Assembly: GCF_963668385.1 (NCBI RefSeq)
Contig: NZ_OY764327.1
Coordinates: forward strand, 2,728,001-2,792,000
Direction of reading: 5' to 3'
Source of the DNA: an uncultured Carboxylicivirga sp.
GTDB taxonomy: Bacteria > Bacteroidota > Bacteroidia > Bacteroidales > Marinilabiliaceae
DNA: 64,000 nt
Under the pieces are notes generated by a model. That model was not told the DNA's origin. It did not search any database and was given only the letters and a program-made list of their open reading frames with translations. Both the position numbers and the translations under genes were made by a program. Shown in pieces: positions 45,111 through 53,988 of this stretch. Position 1 is the stretch's first letter, and every line of letters begins with the position of its first letter.

Positions 45111-45148
45111 GGCACCCGTTATTTTTTTGTATAATAAAATTATTCACC

Positions 45149-45451
45149 GTGTCCCATAGGATAGCATGTGATGATGTCAGGATAGATACAAATTGTTTTA
45201 GGATAGCATGTGATGATGTCAGGATAGATACTAATTGTTTCAGGATAGCATGTGATGATGTCAGGATAGATACTAATTGTTTCAGGATAGTATGTGATGA
45301 TATCAGGATAGATGCTAATTGTCTCAGGATAGTATGTGATAGTCCCAATACAGATGCTAAAGATCCAATGATAGACTTAGAACGTATAAGTGTTAATGTT
45401 AACTTTTTCAAGGTAATTCTAATTGGTAAAAAGATGGATACTGAAAATTGA
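45149..45451 (+). CDS. Heptad-repeat protein or minisatellite, copy 1
   Basis: The cassette interior is built of 21-base units, alternating aggatagcatgtgatgatgtc types with aggatagatactaattgtttc types (42-base pairs, 4.5 copies). They then degrade but keep the 21-base period up to a TGA. Read on the plus strand from GTG this gives RIACDDV-RIDTNCF repeats and ends exactly at a unit border, 100 residues. The minus strand is also open (ILKQLVS-ILTSSHA repeats from a TTG). Neither start is an ATG, so coding is uncertain. The plus strand is preferred because the stop coincides with the repeat frame. Confidence 0.35.
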   Translation: MSHRIACDDVRIDTNCFRIACDDVRIDTNCFRIACDDVRIDTNCFRIVCDDIRIDANCLRIVCDSPNTDAKDPMIDLERISVNVNFFKVILIGKKMDTEN

Positions 45452-45491
45452 TCATTGTCTTTCTATTTAAATGCATGCACTAATGGGTGCC

Positions 45492-45615
45492 AACGTTTGC
45501 TGGATGAAGTCGTGGCGCGTTAGTCGTGGTGTCGTGTCACCCGATAGGGGGACTAAGACAGTAGACAAAGGCGTCAGGACGAGCAACGCGCGCCATGCTT
45601 TATTTCCAGCGTGTT
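45492..45615 (-). repeat. attC site, main family
   Basis: Same outward arm as the site at 44987 (GTTggcacccG), pairing with aTgggtgccAAC before 45957. Second copy of the minisatellite cassette. Confidence 0.9.
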
Positions 45616-45652
45616 GGCACCCGTTATTTTTTTGTATAATAAAATTATTCAC

Positions 45653-45914
45653 CGTGTCCCATAGGATAGCATGTGATGATGTCAGGATAGATACAAATTG
45701 TTTTAGGATAGCATGTGATGATGTCAGGATAGATACTAATTGTTTCAGGATAGTATGTGATGATATCAGGATAGATGCTAATTGTCTCAGGATAGTATGT
45801 GATAGTCCCAATACAGATGCTAAAGATCCAATGATAGTCTTAGAAAGTATAAGTGTTAATGTTAACTTTTTCAAGGTAATTCTAATTGGTATAAAGATGG
45901 ATGCTGAAAATTGA
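45653..45914 (+). repeat. Heptad-repeat minisatellite, copy 2
   Basis: The same 21/42-base repeat as in the previous cassette but with one complete 42-base unit fewer (3.5 copies). A few substitutions change D to V, R to S, K to I and T to A in the plus-strand reading. Loss of a whole unit keeps both reading frames open. Confidence 0.7.
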
Positions 45915-45956
45915 TCATTGTCCTTTGCTATTTAAATGCACGCACTAATGGGTGCC

Positions 45957-46081
45957 AACGGTCGGCTGGACGAACCGAAGCAGGATTTTCGGCAGATTAT
46001 TTGTCCGCCGAGGACAATATAATCAACGGGAATCCCGCTGACCAAAACATTACTGACTGCTTTGGTTTGTTCCAGCTTGTT
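45957..46081 (-). repeat. attC site, gaaccgaagcagg family
   Basis: AACggtcgGCTGGAcgaaccGAAGCAGg ... CTGCTTTGgtttgtTCCAGCttGTT, related to the site at 37569. Outward arm GTTgccatttcG pairs with caTtgccAAC-type end tgaaTggcAAC before 46575 (one base bulged). Confidence 0.8.
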
Positions 46082-46137
46082 GCCATTTCGTTATTTTATA
46101 TTTGAATCTAAATGATTTTCACAATTGCTGTTCAACT

Positions 46138-46533
46138 TTATGTGGTTTGTTTTGATATGTCCTGAATTTTATAAAACAAAATAGAGTTAAACGCAATAAA
46201 CAGCATAGCTAACAAAAATCCATAATTCATAGTTAACCAAGTCGAAGCTCCATAACTATGAGCAATTAATACAAATAAAAGAAATATTCTGGATAGCTTC
46301 TGTGGTAAGTAATAACCAATAAATCCTATTGTAATTATCCAAGCTCCACAAAGGATAAATATTCCTGAAACATGATTTTGCATAAATAGTTGTCCTATAG
46401 GATTTGCCTCATTTGCTTTTTGAAGATTTCCATTCCAATAATCTTTGGGCTGTCCTGCTATTGTAACTGTCGTATCGATAAAGCTTGTCCATAAAGCAGG
46501 AATTAATAGTACTAGTTTTTCTTTCTTTTTCAA
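46138..46533 (-). CDS. Four-helix membrane protein
   Basis: 131 residues, four membrane segments. LVLLIPALWTSFIDTTVTIAGQPKDYWNGNLQKANEANPIGQLFM precedes a hydrophobic core (GIFILCGAWIITIGFIGYYL). The N-terminal segment with D and NEANP between helices 1 and 2 resembles small membrane proteins of unknown function. Single-gene cassette. Confidence 0.6.
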   Translation of the reverse strand: MKKKEKLVLLIPALWTSFIDTTVTIAGQPKDYWNGNLQKANEANPIGQLFMQNHVSGIFILCGAWIITIGFIGYYLPQKLSRIFLLFVLIAHSYGASTWLTMNYGFLLAMLFIAFNSILFYKIQDISKQTT

Positions 46534-46574
46534 TAAAATAAGGTTATGGTACGATAGTATTTATAATGAATGGC

Positions 46575-46697
46575 AACGTTGATAATATGGGGCGTTTGGC
46601 ATTTCAAAGCTCCAAAGTATCAAACCGCTATATATTTTATTAATTGTAAACATGTTTAAAATTAGCACTATCCGCCAAATGACCTATATTTAGTGTT
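46575..46697 (-). repeat. attC site (gataatatgggg family)
   Basis: AACgttgATAATATGGGGCGTTTGGCatttcaaagc ... tatcCGCCAAATGACCTATATTTagtGTT. Outward arm GTTacctaacGttt pairs with aaaTgttaggtAAC before 47625. Confidence 0.8.
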
Positions 46698-46699
46698 AC

Positions 46700-47596
46700 C
46701 TAACGTTTTTTATTCGATTTCTTATAAAGCTTTTTCAAATCTGATTCATTACCAGAATATTTAAAATAATCAGGTTTACTCATAATCGAAGACCAATATA
46801 TTTTATTAGTCAAATTAGACTCGTTTTCTGCTGCGCTTGCATTCATATGTGCGGTCAATGCAGCATAAAGATTACTTAAATGTCTTGCTTTATACATTTC
46901 AATATCTTTATGACCAATCCATTGAAAATCTTCATAGTCAAAATCGGTATATTCATAATATGCCTTACCATTAAACGTTGGCATTTTATCTGCAAACTCA
47001 ATTATTTTTTTATTATTCTTCATGAACTGCAAAACCTTAAATCTAGTTGTAAATGCGTTTAAAAGATTGAAATAGAGAGCAGACTTTTCGAAATCCGTCT
47101 CAAGCCCATATGAATTTAAATTAAAATCAATTTTACTAAAATCAACCGTATTAAATAGTTTTGCAATTGTGCCTTGAATCCTGAAATAATAATTATCAAT
47201 TAACCACCTTTTATCAATAGAATCAGCAAGCACTTTTTTAGCAATTTCCATACTCGGTTTTGGTTGATTCTCTTTATCCGTCAAATTATAGTGGATTTCT
47301 CTAATTACATACCATAGTATCAAGTCCGAATCATTTGGCTTAGTAAGATATTTTTCATCTATAATATCCATGCTTCCTTTTGCCATTACTTGCATAACAT
47401 CAATAATGTTATTTAGCTTGTCTGTTCGAAATTCTTCTAGTTCATTAACTGCATTTTCACTTGACAACATAACATTCTTGGAATAGTATTCACCAAGTCC
47501 AACAAGTTTATCTAAATCCGCTTGTTCTAACTGTATTTGACTAAATCCAGTTACACTTATTAGTATCAATAAAATCAGATTGCAAAGTTTCTTCAT
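46700..47596 (-). CDS. Secreted protein of unknown function
   Basis: 298 residues with a signal peptide (MKKLCNLILLILISVTGFSQ) and an all-helical mature part (GLGEYYSKNVMLSSENAVNELEEFRTDKLNNIIDVMQVM ... LSNLYAALTAHMNASAAENES). The stop codon is 3 bp from the attC GTT. I recognise no family. Confidence 0.55.
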   Translation of the reverse strand: MKKLCNLILLILISVTGFSQIQLEQADLDKLVGLGEYYSKNVMLSSENAVNELEEFRTDKLNNIIDVMQVMAKGSMDIIDEKYLTKPNDSDLILWYVIREIHYNLTDKENQPKPSMEIAKKVLADSIDKRWLIDNYYFRIQGTIAKLFNTVDFSKIDFNLNSYGLETDFEKSALYFNLLNAFTTRFKVLQFMKNNKKIIEFADKMPTFNGKAYYEYTDFDYEDFQWIGHKDIEMYKARHLSNLYAALTAHMNASAAENESNLTNKIYWSSIMSKPDYFKYSGNESDLKKLYKKSNKKR

Positions 47597-47624
47597 ATGT
47601 ATGTCGTTTCTTAAAATGTTAGGT

Positions 47625-47748
47625 AACGTTTGCTGGATGAAGTCGTGGCGCGTTAGTCGTGGTGTCGTGTCGCCCGTTAGGGGGACAAAGACAGTAGACT
47701 AAGGTGTCAGGACGAGCAACGCGCGCCATGCTTTATTTCCAGCGTGTT
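47625..47748 (-). repeat. attC site, main family
   Basis: Variant cgcccgttagggggacaaagacag interior. Outward arm GTTatgccctGtt pairs with aaTagggcatAAC before 48271. Confidence 0.9.
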
Positions 47749-47801
47749 ATGCCCTGTTGTTTTTATGTTATTAAAAAAGCAAAGATTGAAATTTTCTCTG
47801 A

Positions 47802-48215
47802 TTATTTTGAGAATAGTGTTTTGCTAGGGTCTAAATTTAATTCTCCCAACAATTTATTTAATTCCTCAAGTGAATCTTCGTCAATAATAGTAGTGTTAAT
47901 TTTAAATTCCTTATTGTTTGTCTTTAATGTGTATACCCCAGCAAACTTTTTTATTGAATTTATATCATTGAGATTTATTTTCTTTCGATAGTCATATAGT
48001 ACATTCTTTCGAATAATTCCATTTTCAATAATCAGATATTGATTTATTGAGTCATATAAGTAATGTCCAATATATAGGAGTCCAATTACTAAATAAAGGA
48101 AGTCTGACCATTGATATGTTTCCTTAGTATGAAGAACAAAAAATCCAAGAATTATCCATACTAGTCCAAGAATAAGATTAGTATATAACCGAGTTTTTTT
48201 CAATTTAATTTTCAT
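47802..48215 (-). CDS. Membrane protein with bacterial PH-like domain
   Basis: 137 residues: two membrane segments (about 10-28 and 37-55), then QYLIIENGIIRKNVLYDYRKKINLNDINSIKKFAGVYTLKTNNKEFKINTTIID, a compact strand pattern typical of bPH_2-like domains (x-I-x-NGIIRK ... INLNDIxSI). Cassette gene; function unknown. Confidence 0.65.
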   Translation of the reverse strand: MKIKLKKTRLYTNLILGLVWIILGFFVLHTKETYQWSDFLYLVIGLLYIGHYLYDSINQYLIIENGIIRKNVLYDYRKKINLNDINSIKKFAGVYTLKTNNKEFKINTTIIDEDSLEELNKLLGELNLDPSKTLFSK

Positions 48216-48270
48216 AGTTGTTTTAGGTTAGATTTTATTACTCTTGATTAATTATTCTCTAATAGGGCAT

Positions 48271-48458
48271 AACGGTGAGTATAAGAAACGTAAGTGATTT
48301 CGAAGCTCTTACCTATCAAGTTGCACTGAGCCAAATTTGCGTTTTGACACAAATTTAAAATATTAAACAAACCCGTCAAATCGCAGATTTGGCGGAGCTA
48401 AATAAATGCTCAAAAGCTTCGTAAACCACTGAGCCACTTATGTTTTTTATACATTGTT
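48271..48458 (-). repeat. Long attC site with inner hairpin
   Basis: 188 bp with inner hairpin GTCAAATC-gca-GATTTGGC. Outward arm GTTggcggtaGtt pairs with aaTtaccgccAAC before 49523. Confidence 0.8.
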
Positions 48459-48466
48459 GGCGGTAG

Positions 48467-49426
48467 TTAATATAGTTCTTGTATTATTTTGTTTTCTTTA
48501 ATATCTATTTTAATTATTATTTTTTCTCTTGACCCCACAAGTATATACTTATCATCAAGGCTAATATCAAAACACTCTAATTGTAAATTATTCGTGTTTA
48601 ATACTTTTAAAACTTCTCTGGTTTTAGAATTGAATACAACCATTTTTCTATCCCAACTTATTGATATGAAAGAGTTCTCATTATTTAGATATTTTAGCTG
48701 CAACACTGAACTTTTATGATATGGGATTGAACCTTTATTATTCCCAGTGTTCAAATCCCATACTTTTATAAGCCCATCAGATCCACTTGAAATAAACTCA
48801 TCTGAAAAAGGACTTATGGCAACTGTTAGAACATTTGAACTATGAGCTGTATATGTGTGTTTTTTTCTTGTATTCAAATCCCATATATCTATTTTACCAC
48901 CCATCAATCCAGCAACCAATTTATCTTCATTTTTTGAAATAGCCATTGATAAAATTCGGTCACTTGCATATAGTGTATAGAATAAAGAATAATCTAATAC
49001 ATTCCAGATTGATATTATTCCGTCTTCGCTGCAAGAATATAGATATTTGCCCTGATTACCATAAACTACTTGTCTAACAATTGAATTATGATTATCTAAT
49101 TTTGTTTTTATTTTATTTGTACCAACGTCATAAATTAGTATTGTTTTATCCCAAAAACCACAAGCAAATGAGCTATTATCTTTTGAAAAAGCTAAACTCA
49201 TAGCTATTTTATTAGAATCTTGAATAGCTAAAAGTTGATTACAAGTCTTAGTATCCCACAATTTTATAGTATTATCAAAACTTGATGACAGAGCTCTGCT
49301 ACCATCCTGATTGAAAATAATAGCTGTAACTTTATCTGAATGAGCTGTCTTTTTATTAAGCTCCTGTCCCCTGAGTATAAGTAAAGATGAAAGGAAAATT
49401 GTTATTAAAAATAGTTTTTTTACCAT
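48467..49426 (-). CDS. Secreted WD40-repeat protein
   Basis: 319 residues, signal peptide MVKKLFLITIFLSSLLILRGQ, then about seven WD40 blades (TAHSDKVTAIIFNQDGSRALSSSFDNTIKLWDTKT, SCSEDGIISIWNV, HSSNVLTVAISPFSDEFISSGSDGLIKVWDLNTG and others), enough for one closed propeller. WD40 propellers are protein-binding platforms; here it would be periplasmic or surface-exposed. Single-gene cassette. Confidence 0.85.
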   Translation of the reverse strand: MVKKLFLITIFLSSLLILRGQELNKKTAHSDKVTAIIFNQDGSRALSSSFDNTIKLWDTKTCNQLLAIQDSNKIAMSLAFSKDNSSFACGFWDKTILIYDVGTNKIKTKLDNHNSIVRQVVYGNQGKYLYSCSEDGIISIWNVLDYSLFYTLYASDRILSMAISKNEDKLVAGLMGGKIDIWDLNTRKKHTYTAHSSNVLTVAISPFSDEFISSGSDGLIKVWDLNTGNNKGSIPYHKSSVLQLKYLNNENSFISISWDRKMVVFNSKTREVLKVLNTNNLQLECFDISLDDKYILVGSREKIIIKIDIKENKIIQELY

Positions 49427-49522
49427 AAATCAATATTTTATCAAAATCATATAAAAATATATAGACCATTTTATTTACTCATCATATCCACACTTTAAAT
49501 TTGGCACCCCTGAATTACCGCC

Positions 49523-49646
49523 AACGTTTGCTGGATGAAGTCGTGGCGCGTTAGTCGTGGTGTCGTGTCACCCGATAGGGGGACTAAGACAGTAGACAAA
49601 GGCGTCAGGACGAGCAACGCGCGCCATGCTTTATTTCCAGCGTGTT
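49523..49646 (-). repeat. attC site, main family
   Basis: Outward arm GTTaccgcctGttt pairs with aaaTaggcggtAAC before 50065. Heads a gene-less cassette. Confidence 0.9.
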
Positions 49647-50064
49647 ACCGCCTGTTTATTTTGCTTGTATTTAGCTTATCGTTAATAATATCAGGTCAAT
49701 TCCAAATATTATAGTGTCAGAATTGATAAAAGTCCTATGAATTAATGCACACTTCGTGTCCCTTAGTCCCAAAATAGGTTAGGTTGTTGGTCAGGCTAAA
49801 TTTAACAAAAAAACACACTTTTGAAATTCTATTTTTGATTATGGTCATTAATTTAAAGTCTGTCTAGATTTGATAATGGGAGAGAAGATGTATTAAAAGT
49901 CCTGAAATATAGTTGCTCAAAATGTCATTTATTAAAATTTCAATTTACTTGAAGTCAGAAAATAACGACAGAAGGTTAATCAAGTTGAACTATTCTAAGC
50001 GAAGTCTGAATTGTAAGTTTTTATTGGCGTTATGTTTTTGGTACGTTTTGCCTAAATAGGCGGT
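49647..50064. other. Gene-less cassette
   Basis: 418 bp with matching end arms and no credible frame on either strand. Short elements (aaagtcctatgaatt, aaagtcctgaaat) echo the agtcct motif of the gene-less cassette at 37694. No terminator or clear promoter is seen. Confidence 0.5.
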
Positions 50065-50187
50065 AACGTTTGTTGCAAGAAGCGTAGCAGAATCACGGTG
50101 ATTGCCGTCCGCAGGACGATTAAGCAATCTGCGCGATTCTGTGATGATCCAAGACCATGCATACTGCTATGATTTTTGCAACGTGTT
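50065..50187 (-). repeat. attC site (own family)
   Basis: AACgtttgTTGCAAgaagcgtaGCAGaatcacgg ... aTACTGCtatgatttTTGCAAcgtGTT. Outward arm GTTatgcgctG pairs with tTagcgcatAAC before 50645. Confidence 0.8.
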
Positions 50188-50644
50188 ATGCGCTGCCGGT
50201 TTTGTTATTTAAATTATTAATCGTTCTTAAAATCTGGTTAAACCTATTGAGATCCCGACACACTTCCCAAAACAGCCAACTATTAAAGCACCTCACCATT
50301 TTTGGCCAAATTTATGCAAAAGATCAGAGGCCCAACTAAACTTCCAAACTAAGCAATTTGCAAGTCAGAAGGAGCGGGGCGGCCATTTGTTTAACCGAGT
50401 GTGCTGACAATTTATACAACAGCTTAAACAGCCCGTAAATGTTGATGAGCACACTTTCAAAATTATGCGAAATCCTAATAAAGATGTTTAGCCGAGAGCG
50501 TTTCAAAAACAGGAAATGCTTGATAACCTAAATTGCCTAAATAATTAAGCTTGCGCGATGGCCGTGGGCTGCGCAAATTCATCTTTCGCCCGACTTTCGT
50601 AAAAAATCCTCCCAATAGTCATTGCTGTTCGTCGGTTAGCGCAT
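50188..50644. other. Gene-less cassette of higher GC
   Basis: 457 bp without a credible gene. It has a noticeably more GC-rich texture than its neighbours (gcgcgatggccgtgggctgcgc, ggagcggggcggcc). Ends match as cassette arms. It may be a decayed gene captured from a different background. Confidence 0.45.
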
Positions 50645-50767
50645 AACGTTTGCTGGATGAAGTCGTGGCGCATTAGTCGTGGTGTCGTGTCACCCGATAG
50701 GGGGACTAAGACGGTAGACTAAGGTGTCAGGACGAGCAAACCGAGCCATGCTTTATTCCAGCGTGTT
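50645..50767 (-). repeat. attC site, main family
   Basis: Right part gcaaaccgagccatgctttaTTCCAGC. Outward arm GTTacgccctGttg pairs with caaTagggcgtAAC before 51207. Confidence 0.9.
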
Positions 50768-50921
50768 ACGCCCTGTTGGTTTTTTGTTTCAAGTTAGTTT
50801 AATTTCCCAATTGGACATAATTCTCCCACTTAGGTTCCTTGTAATTATTCGATCAAATTATTGTCCGAATATACAAGTTAGTCCGTGTTTATTGAGCTGG
50901 TCTCGCTCTTATATATCAAAT

Positions 50922-51149
50922 CTATTTTATTCGTTTTGCTCTACGATCTAAATTTTGTTTTTCAGAACGTTTTTGTCTGAAGTCCTCTAATTTAATTTTC
51001 GAACAAAGCTTATTAAACTGGATTTCTTTGTCTAATTCAGTCTGTATTATTTTTCGAGTTTTTGCGAGTCCTGCTGGTTGTCCTGTTGATGTATTAATTT
51101 CAATTTTATATGCTGGTTTTCTCCGTCCGTCCGACTTTTGAGAATTCAT
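50922..51149 (-). CDS. Small basic protein
   Basis: 75 residues, strongly basic and helical (MNSQKSDGRRKPAYKIEINTSTGQPAGLAKTRKIIQTELDKEIQ ... QKRSEKQNLDRRAKRIK). Nucleic-acid binding would fit the charge, but no motif is recognised. It lies 155 bp from its attC, farther than most cassette genes, and that spacer looks empty. Confidence 0.5.
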   Translation of the reverse strand: MNSQKSDGRRKPAYKIEINTSTGQPAGLAKTRKIIQTELDKEIQFNKLCSKIKLEDFRQKRSEKQNLDRRAKRIK

Positions 51150-51206
51150 TCACGTCTGTTTTTATTTGTTAATGATTCTTATGCACTGAGTTTTACAATA
51201 GGGCGT

Positions 51207-51326
51207 AACGGCTCGAATATGCGTAGTGCGGGATTTCAAGGCACTTCACTGTCAAACCGCTACGCTTTTTATTAAATGCTTTAAAGTTCAATTTTGCCAC
51301 ATCACCCCGCATTACGTATATTTGTT
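51207..51326 (-). repeat. attC site, gctcgaatatgcg family
   Basis: Nearly identical to the site at 28185 and the left part of that at 38689. Outward arm GTTgggcgtaGtat pairs with ataTtacgcccAAC before 52258. The GIY-YIG gene ends within it. Confidence 0.87.
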
Positions 51327-52205
51327 GGGCGTAGTATTTAATTTATCGTCCTCTATTTCTTTAAGAGTTTTCCCATTATTATCCTTCCAAAAAATCCTAC
51401 CATTAACTGAATACCCAAGAATTACTGCACCTGCTTGAGACGGACTTGTAAATTCATAGTCTTGAATAAATTCGAATCCATTTTTTGTTTTTTCAATATA
51501 TCCCTTTTCAACTAAATCTTTTCTTATTTTAGAGTATGTTGGTGATAATGCAGGAGTCTCATTCTCTTTCATTATACTACCTTTTAGAACAAGTAATCCA
51601 TTTGAAATTAATTTAGAAGTAGCTTTTATTTCTCCAACTTCAAGAATTAGTTTATCATCTTTAGCTTTTGAACTTAATTTGACTGAACTGCTATTTGGTT
51701 TAAAGAAATCAAATCCCATTGATGGTAATAGAATTTTCATATTATCAAAATAGGTATCCATTTCATCTTTTACCATCTGAGGTAAGCTTATCTTATTACC
51801 ATCCTTCTTGTTTACTATTACATATCCCGACTTTTCAATTGTCTCTGAGAGTACTTTTGCTTCTAAGTATTTTGTATGTGAGACTGTCATGTTATCGTCT
51901 TTAGAACTGAATGCAATGATTAGTTCAAAAAATGATTTTTTTTCATCTCTCATATGAGCTGTTATTCTTTCGAAAAGATGGTTTGCTTCACCAATATATA
52001 CTAATGTCTCGTCAGGATTTTCCTCATTTGGTCCAATCAAGTAGTAAATGCCAGGTCTATTCAATTCATCAAATTCTTTCGCGTCAAAAAAGGAATTCCT
52101 AGGTATTTTAATGGCTTGACCTGTCCAATTTGAAACATAAGATAAGCTAATTCCCTCTGGATTTCCACTAACTAAATAGTTTGTTATTGTTATTCCTCTT
52201 TTCAT
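51312..52205 (-). CDS. GIY-YIG nuclease with DUF4357 domain
   Basis: 297 residues. GIY-YIG core: PGIYYLIGPNEENPDETLVYIGEANHLFERITAHMRDE, then the conserved Glu helix (SHTKYLEAKVLSETIEKSG). The C-terminal DUF4357 domain has LISNGLLVLKGS and FTSPSQAGAVILGYSVNGRIFWKDNNGKTL. This domain pair is widespread in accessory and defence-linked loci, and activity as a DNA endonuclease is expected. The final residues (LNTTPNKYT) come from the attC. Confidence 0.85.
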   Translation of the reverse strand: MKRGITITNYLVSGNPEGISLSYVSNWTGQAIKIPRNSFFDAKEFDELNRPGIYYLIGPNEENPDETLVYIGEANHLFERITAHMRDEKKSFFELIIAFSSKDDNMTVSHTKYLEAKVLSETIEKSGYVIVNKKDGNKISLPQMVKDEMDTYFDNMKILLPSMGFDFFKPNSSSVKLSSKAKDDKLILEVGEIKATSKLISNGLLVLKGSIMKENETPALSPTYSKIRKDLVEKGYIEKTKNGFEFIQDYEFTSPSQAGAVILGYSVNGRIFWKDNNGKTLKEIEDDKLNTTPNKYT

Positions 52206-52257
52206 ATTATTCTAATATTTCAAATGGTCAAATGTTTCGTGCACCCATATTACGCCC

Positions 52258-52380
52258 AACGTTTGGCATAAGACCAGTGGTGGATTTTGCGCAGATTTCG
52301 TGTCCGCCAGGACTAAGAAATCAAACAACAATCCGCCCGACCAAAACTATACCGAACCACCATTGGGTTTATGCTTTGTT
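52258..52380 (-). repeat. attC site (own family)
   Basis: AACgtttgGCATAAgaCCAGTGGTGGatttt ... CCACCATTGGGTTTATGCttTGTT. Outward arm GTTagttgctGttg-like end pairs with aTagcaactAAC before 52919. Confidence 0.8.
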
Positions 52381-52843
52381 AGTTGCTGTTATTTTTCAAC
52401 TTATGCCTTAAAATTTTCGATAATAATTTATAATAAAGTTCCCATAAGACAATTGTCGTCCAAATGCTGTATAAAAAATAATTCCATAGTCTTGAGCTCT
52501 CTGCAATTTTAGTAAAACAACTACTATGATAATTAATAGTCTCATTCACATAAATTTTGAAAGTCAATAATAAAATTGAAATAATGAATATTGGAGTAAG
52601 AAGCTTCCATCTTAAAATGCCAAAATGACTTGTTAAACTTTTACATATGTCATAATGAAGTTTAACAAATACTACTGGGAGTGTAAAAACTATCAATAGT
52701 AATCCATAATTCTTTTGTACGATTCCAAATAAGAAACCTATTCCCAATAAAATAAAAACACCAAAAATATAATTGATCACAGATCTGGTATATAACCTAA
52801 GTCTACTTATTAGTTCCATTATTTTCCATACTCTATTTGTCAA
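52379..52843 (-). CDS. Four-helix membrane protein
   Basis: 154 residues with four membrane segments (about 22-41, 46-62, 82-98, 122-140) and basic ends. An alternative start at Met9 (MELISRLRLYTRS) is equally possible. The stop codon overlaps the attC GTT. No family recognised. Confidence 0.5.
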   Translation of the reverse strand: MTNRVWKIMELISRLRLYTRSVINYIFGVFILLGIGFLFGIVQKNYGLLLIVFTLPVVFVKLHYDICKSLTSHFGILRWKLLTPIFIISILLLTFKIYVNETINYHSSCFTKIAESSRLWNYFLYSIWTTIVLWELYYKLLSKILRHKLKNNSN

Positions 52844-52918
52844 CTGTTAATATTAGTCGTAATCATTCTCAATATACTTCTTGAAAGATTATTCTCAATA
52901 ACGTCAGCAATAGCAACT

Positions 52919-53088
52919 AACGGTAATAATATGAGCAGTAGCGGACTATAAAGCGGTTTCGTATCAAGTTGCTAAGTAGCCAAAGCTGCACCTTATCTAA
53001 ATAGTCAAATCGGCAGATTTGGCGGGGTAACTTTGAAAAACTGCCGCCAGAACACCCACAGAAACCGCTATTGCTTATATTTAATGTT
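52919..53088 (-). repeat. Long attC site with inner hairpin
   Basis: 170 bp with inner hairpin GTCAAATC-ggca-GATTTGGC. Outward arm GTTggcggtaGtt pairs with aaTtaccgccAAC before 53989; the same arm occurs at 48456. Confidence 0.8.
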
Positions 53089-53109
53089 GGCGGTAGTTTT
53101 TCTATCATT

Positions 53110-53901
53110 TCAATATCCATCAATATGTCTTCGTTGAAAATTCAATTCAAGTTTATCTGGGTGGGGATAAACAATATACATTGGTTTGTCTGGATATTTA
53201 GTTGCAAAAATAGACTCTATAAGGTTAAAAACAGTTTCGTTTTCATCAAATAATCTATGTCCGATATAAATCGCTTTTATTGTAATCGGTTTATAAAAAG
53301 CTATTCTGTTGTATTTAATTTCATCATCAACTTGGGTAATAATTCTCCATTCTTTTTCATACTTCCAATTGGCTGATTTTGCAGTAAGAAAGTATTCCTT
53401 AGCAAAGGGTGCTGTGTTTTTAACTTTAATGAAGTTATTAAAATATAAAACAGGGTTTAAGGACTTTTTTCTATTCGAGGGGGCAAGATTTACTTGTATA
53501 TGTTCTGTATTTACTTCTAAGGCAAATCCAAAATAGTTATTTGCATAATGTGCCCACATTAAAGGTTCATTTATTTCTTCAGTAAAGCATGTTACACCAT
53601 AGTCAGAAATTCTATTGCCTTTTTGGGAATAATATTTCTCACGATATTCTTTACTTTCAAATTCTACTAGATTACTATTACAATCAAAAGGGTCATTAAA
53701 GTCTTTGGGATTGGATAACCAGAAATAATTTTCATGTAGTGAAGCAATACTTAAGAGATTTGTGTCAAAAAATTTAAAGAGCTTTTCTGGTCTTAATGGA
53801 AATGGTTTATTGTCTTTGTGGATATGCATTCGATTTAAATCTGAATCAAATACGTATTTATATTTACTATTTATAATTATTTCCTTTTCCATAAGATTCA
53901 A
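53110..53901 (-). CDS. DUF2971 protein
   Basis: 263 residues with the DUF2971 pattern: LFKFFDTNLLSIASLHENYFWLSNPKDFNDPFDCN at the start, YGVTCFTEEINEPLMWAHYANNYFGFALEVN in the middle and WKYEKEWRIIT later. DUF2971 proteins are soluble and of unknown activity, and they turn up often in phage, plasmid and defence regions. Single-gene cassette. Confidence 0.85.
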   Translation of the reverse strand: MNLMEKEIIINSKYKYVFDSDLNRMHIHKDNKPFPLRPEKLFKFFDTNLLSIASLHENYFWLSNPKDFNDPFDCNSNLVEFESKEYREKYYSQKGNRISDYGVTCFTEEINEPLMWAHYANNYFGFALEVNTEHIQVNLAPSNRKKSLNPVLYFNNFIKVKNTAPFAKEYFLTAKSANWKYEKEWRIITQVDDEIKYNRIAFYKPITIKAIYIGHRLFDENETVFNLIESIFATKYPDKPMYIVYPHPDKLELNFQRRHIDGY

Positions 53902-53988
53902 TTACTTCTAATTGGTTTTACTGGTATATGAATTAGAATTACCTTTTTTTAATAATTTTAATTCATTGCAACTGGGTTAATTACCGCC

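Noticed and set aside
45061-45411. Minus-strand leucine-rich heptad protein (LKQLVSILTSSHAI repeats) as the definite gene of the minisatellite cassette.
   Set aside because: Its only start is a TTG, it runs into the attC, and any 21-base tandem repeat free of stops gives heptads on both strands; kept only as an alternative.
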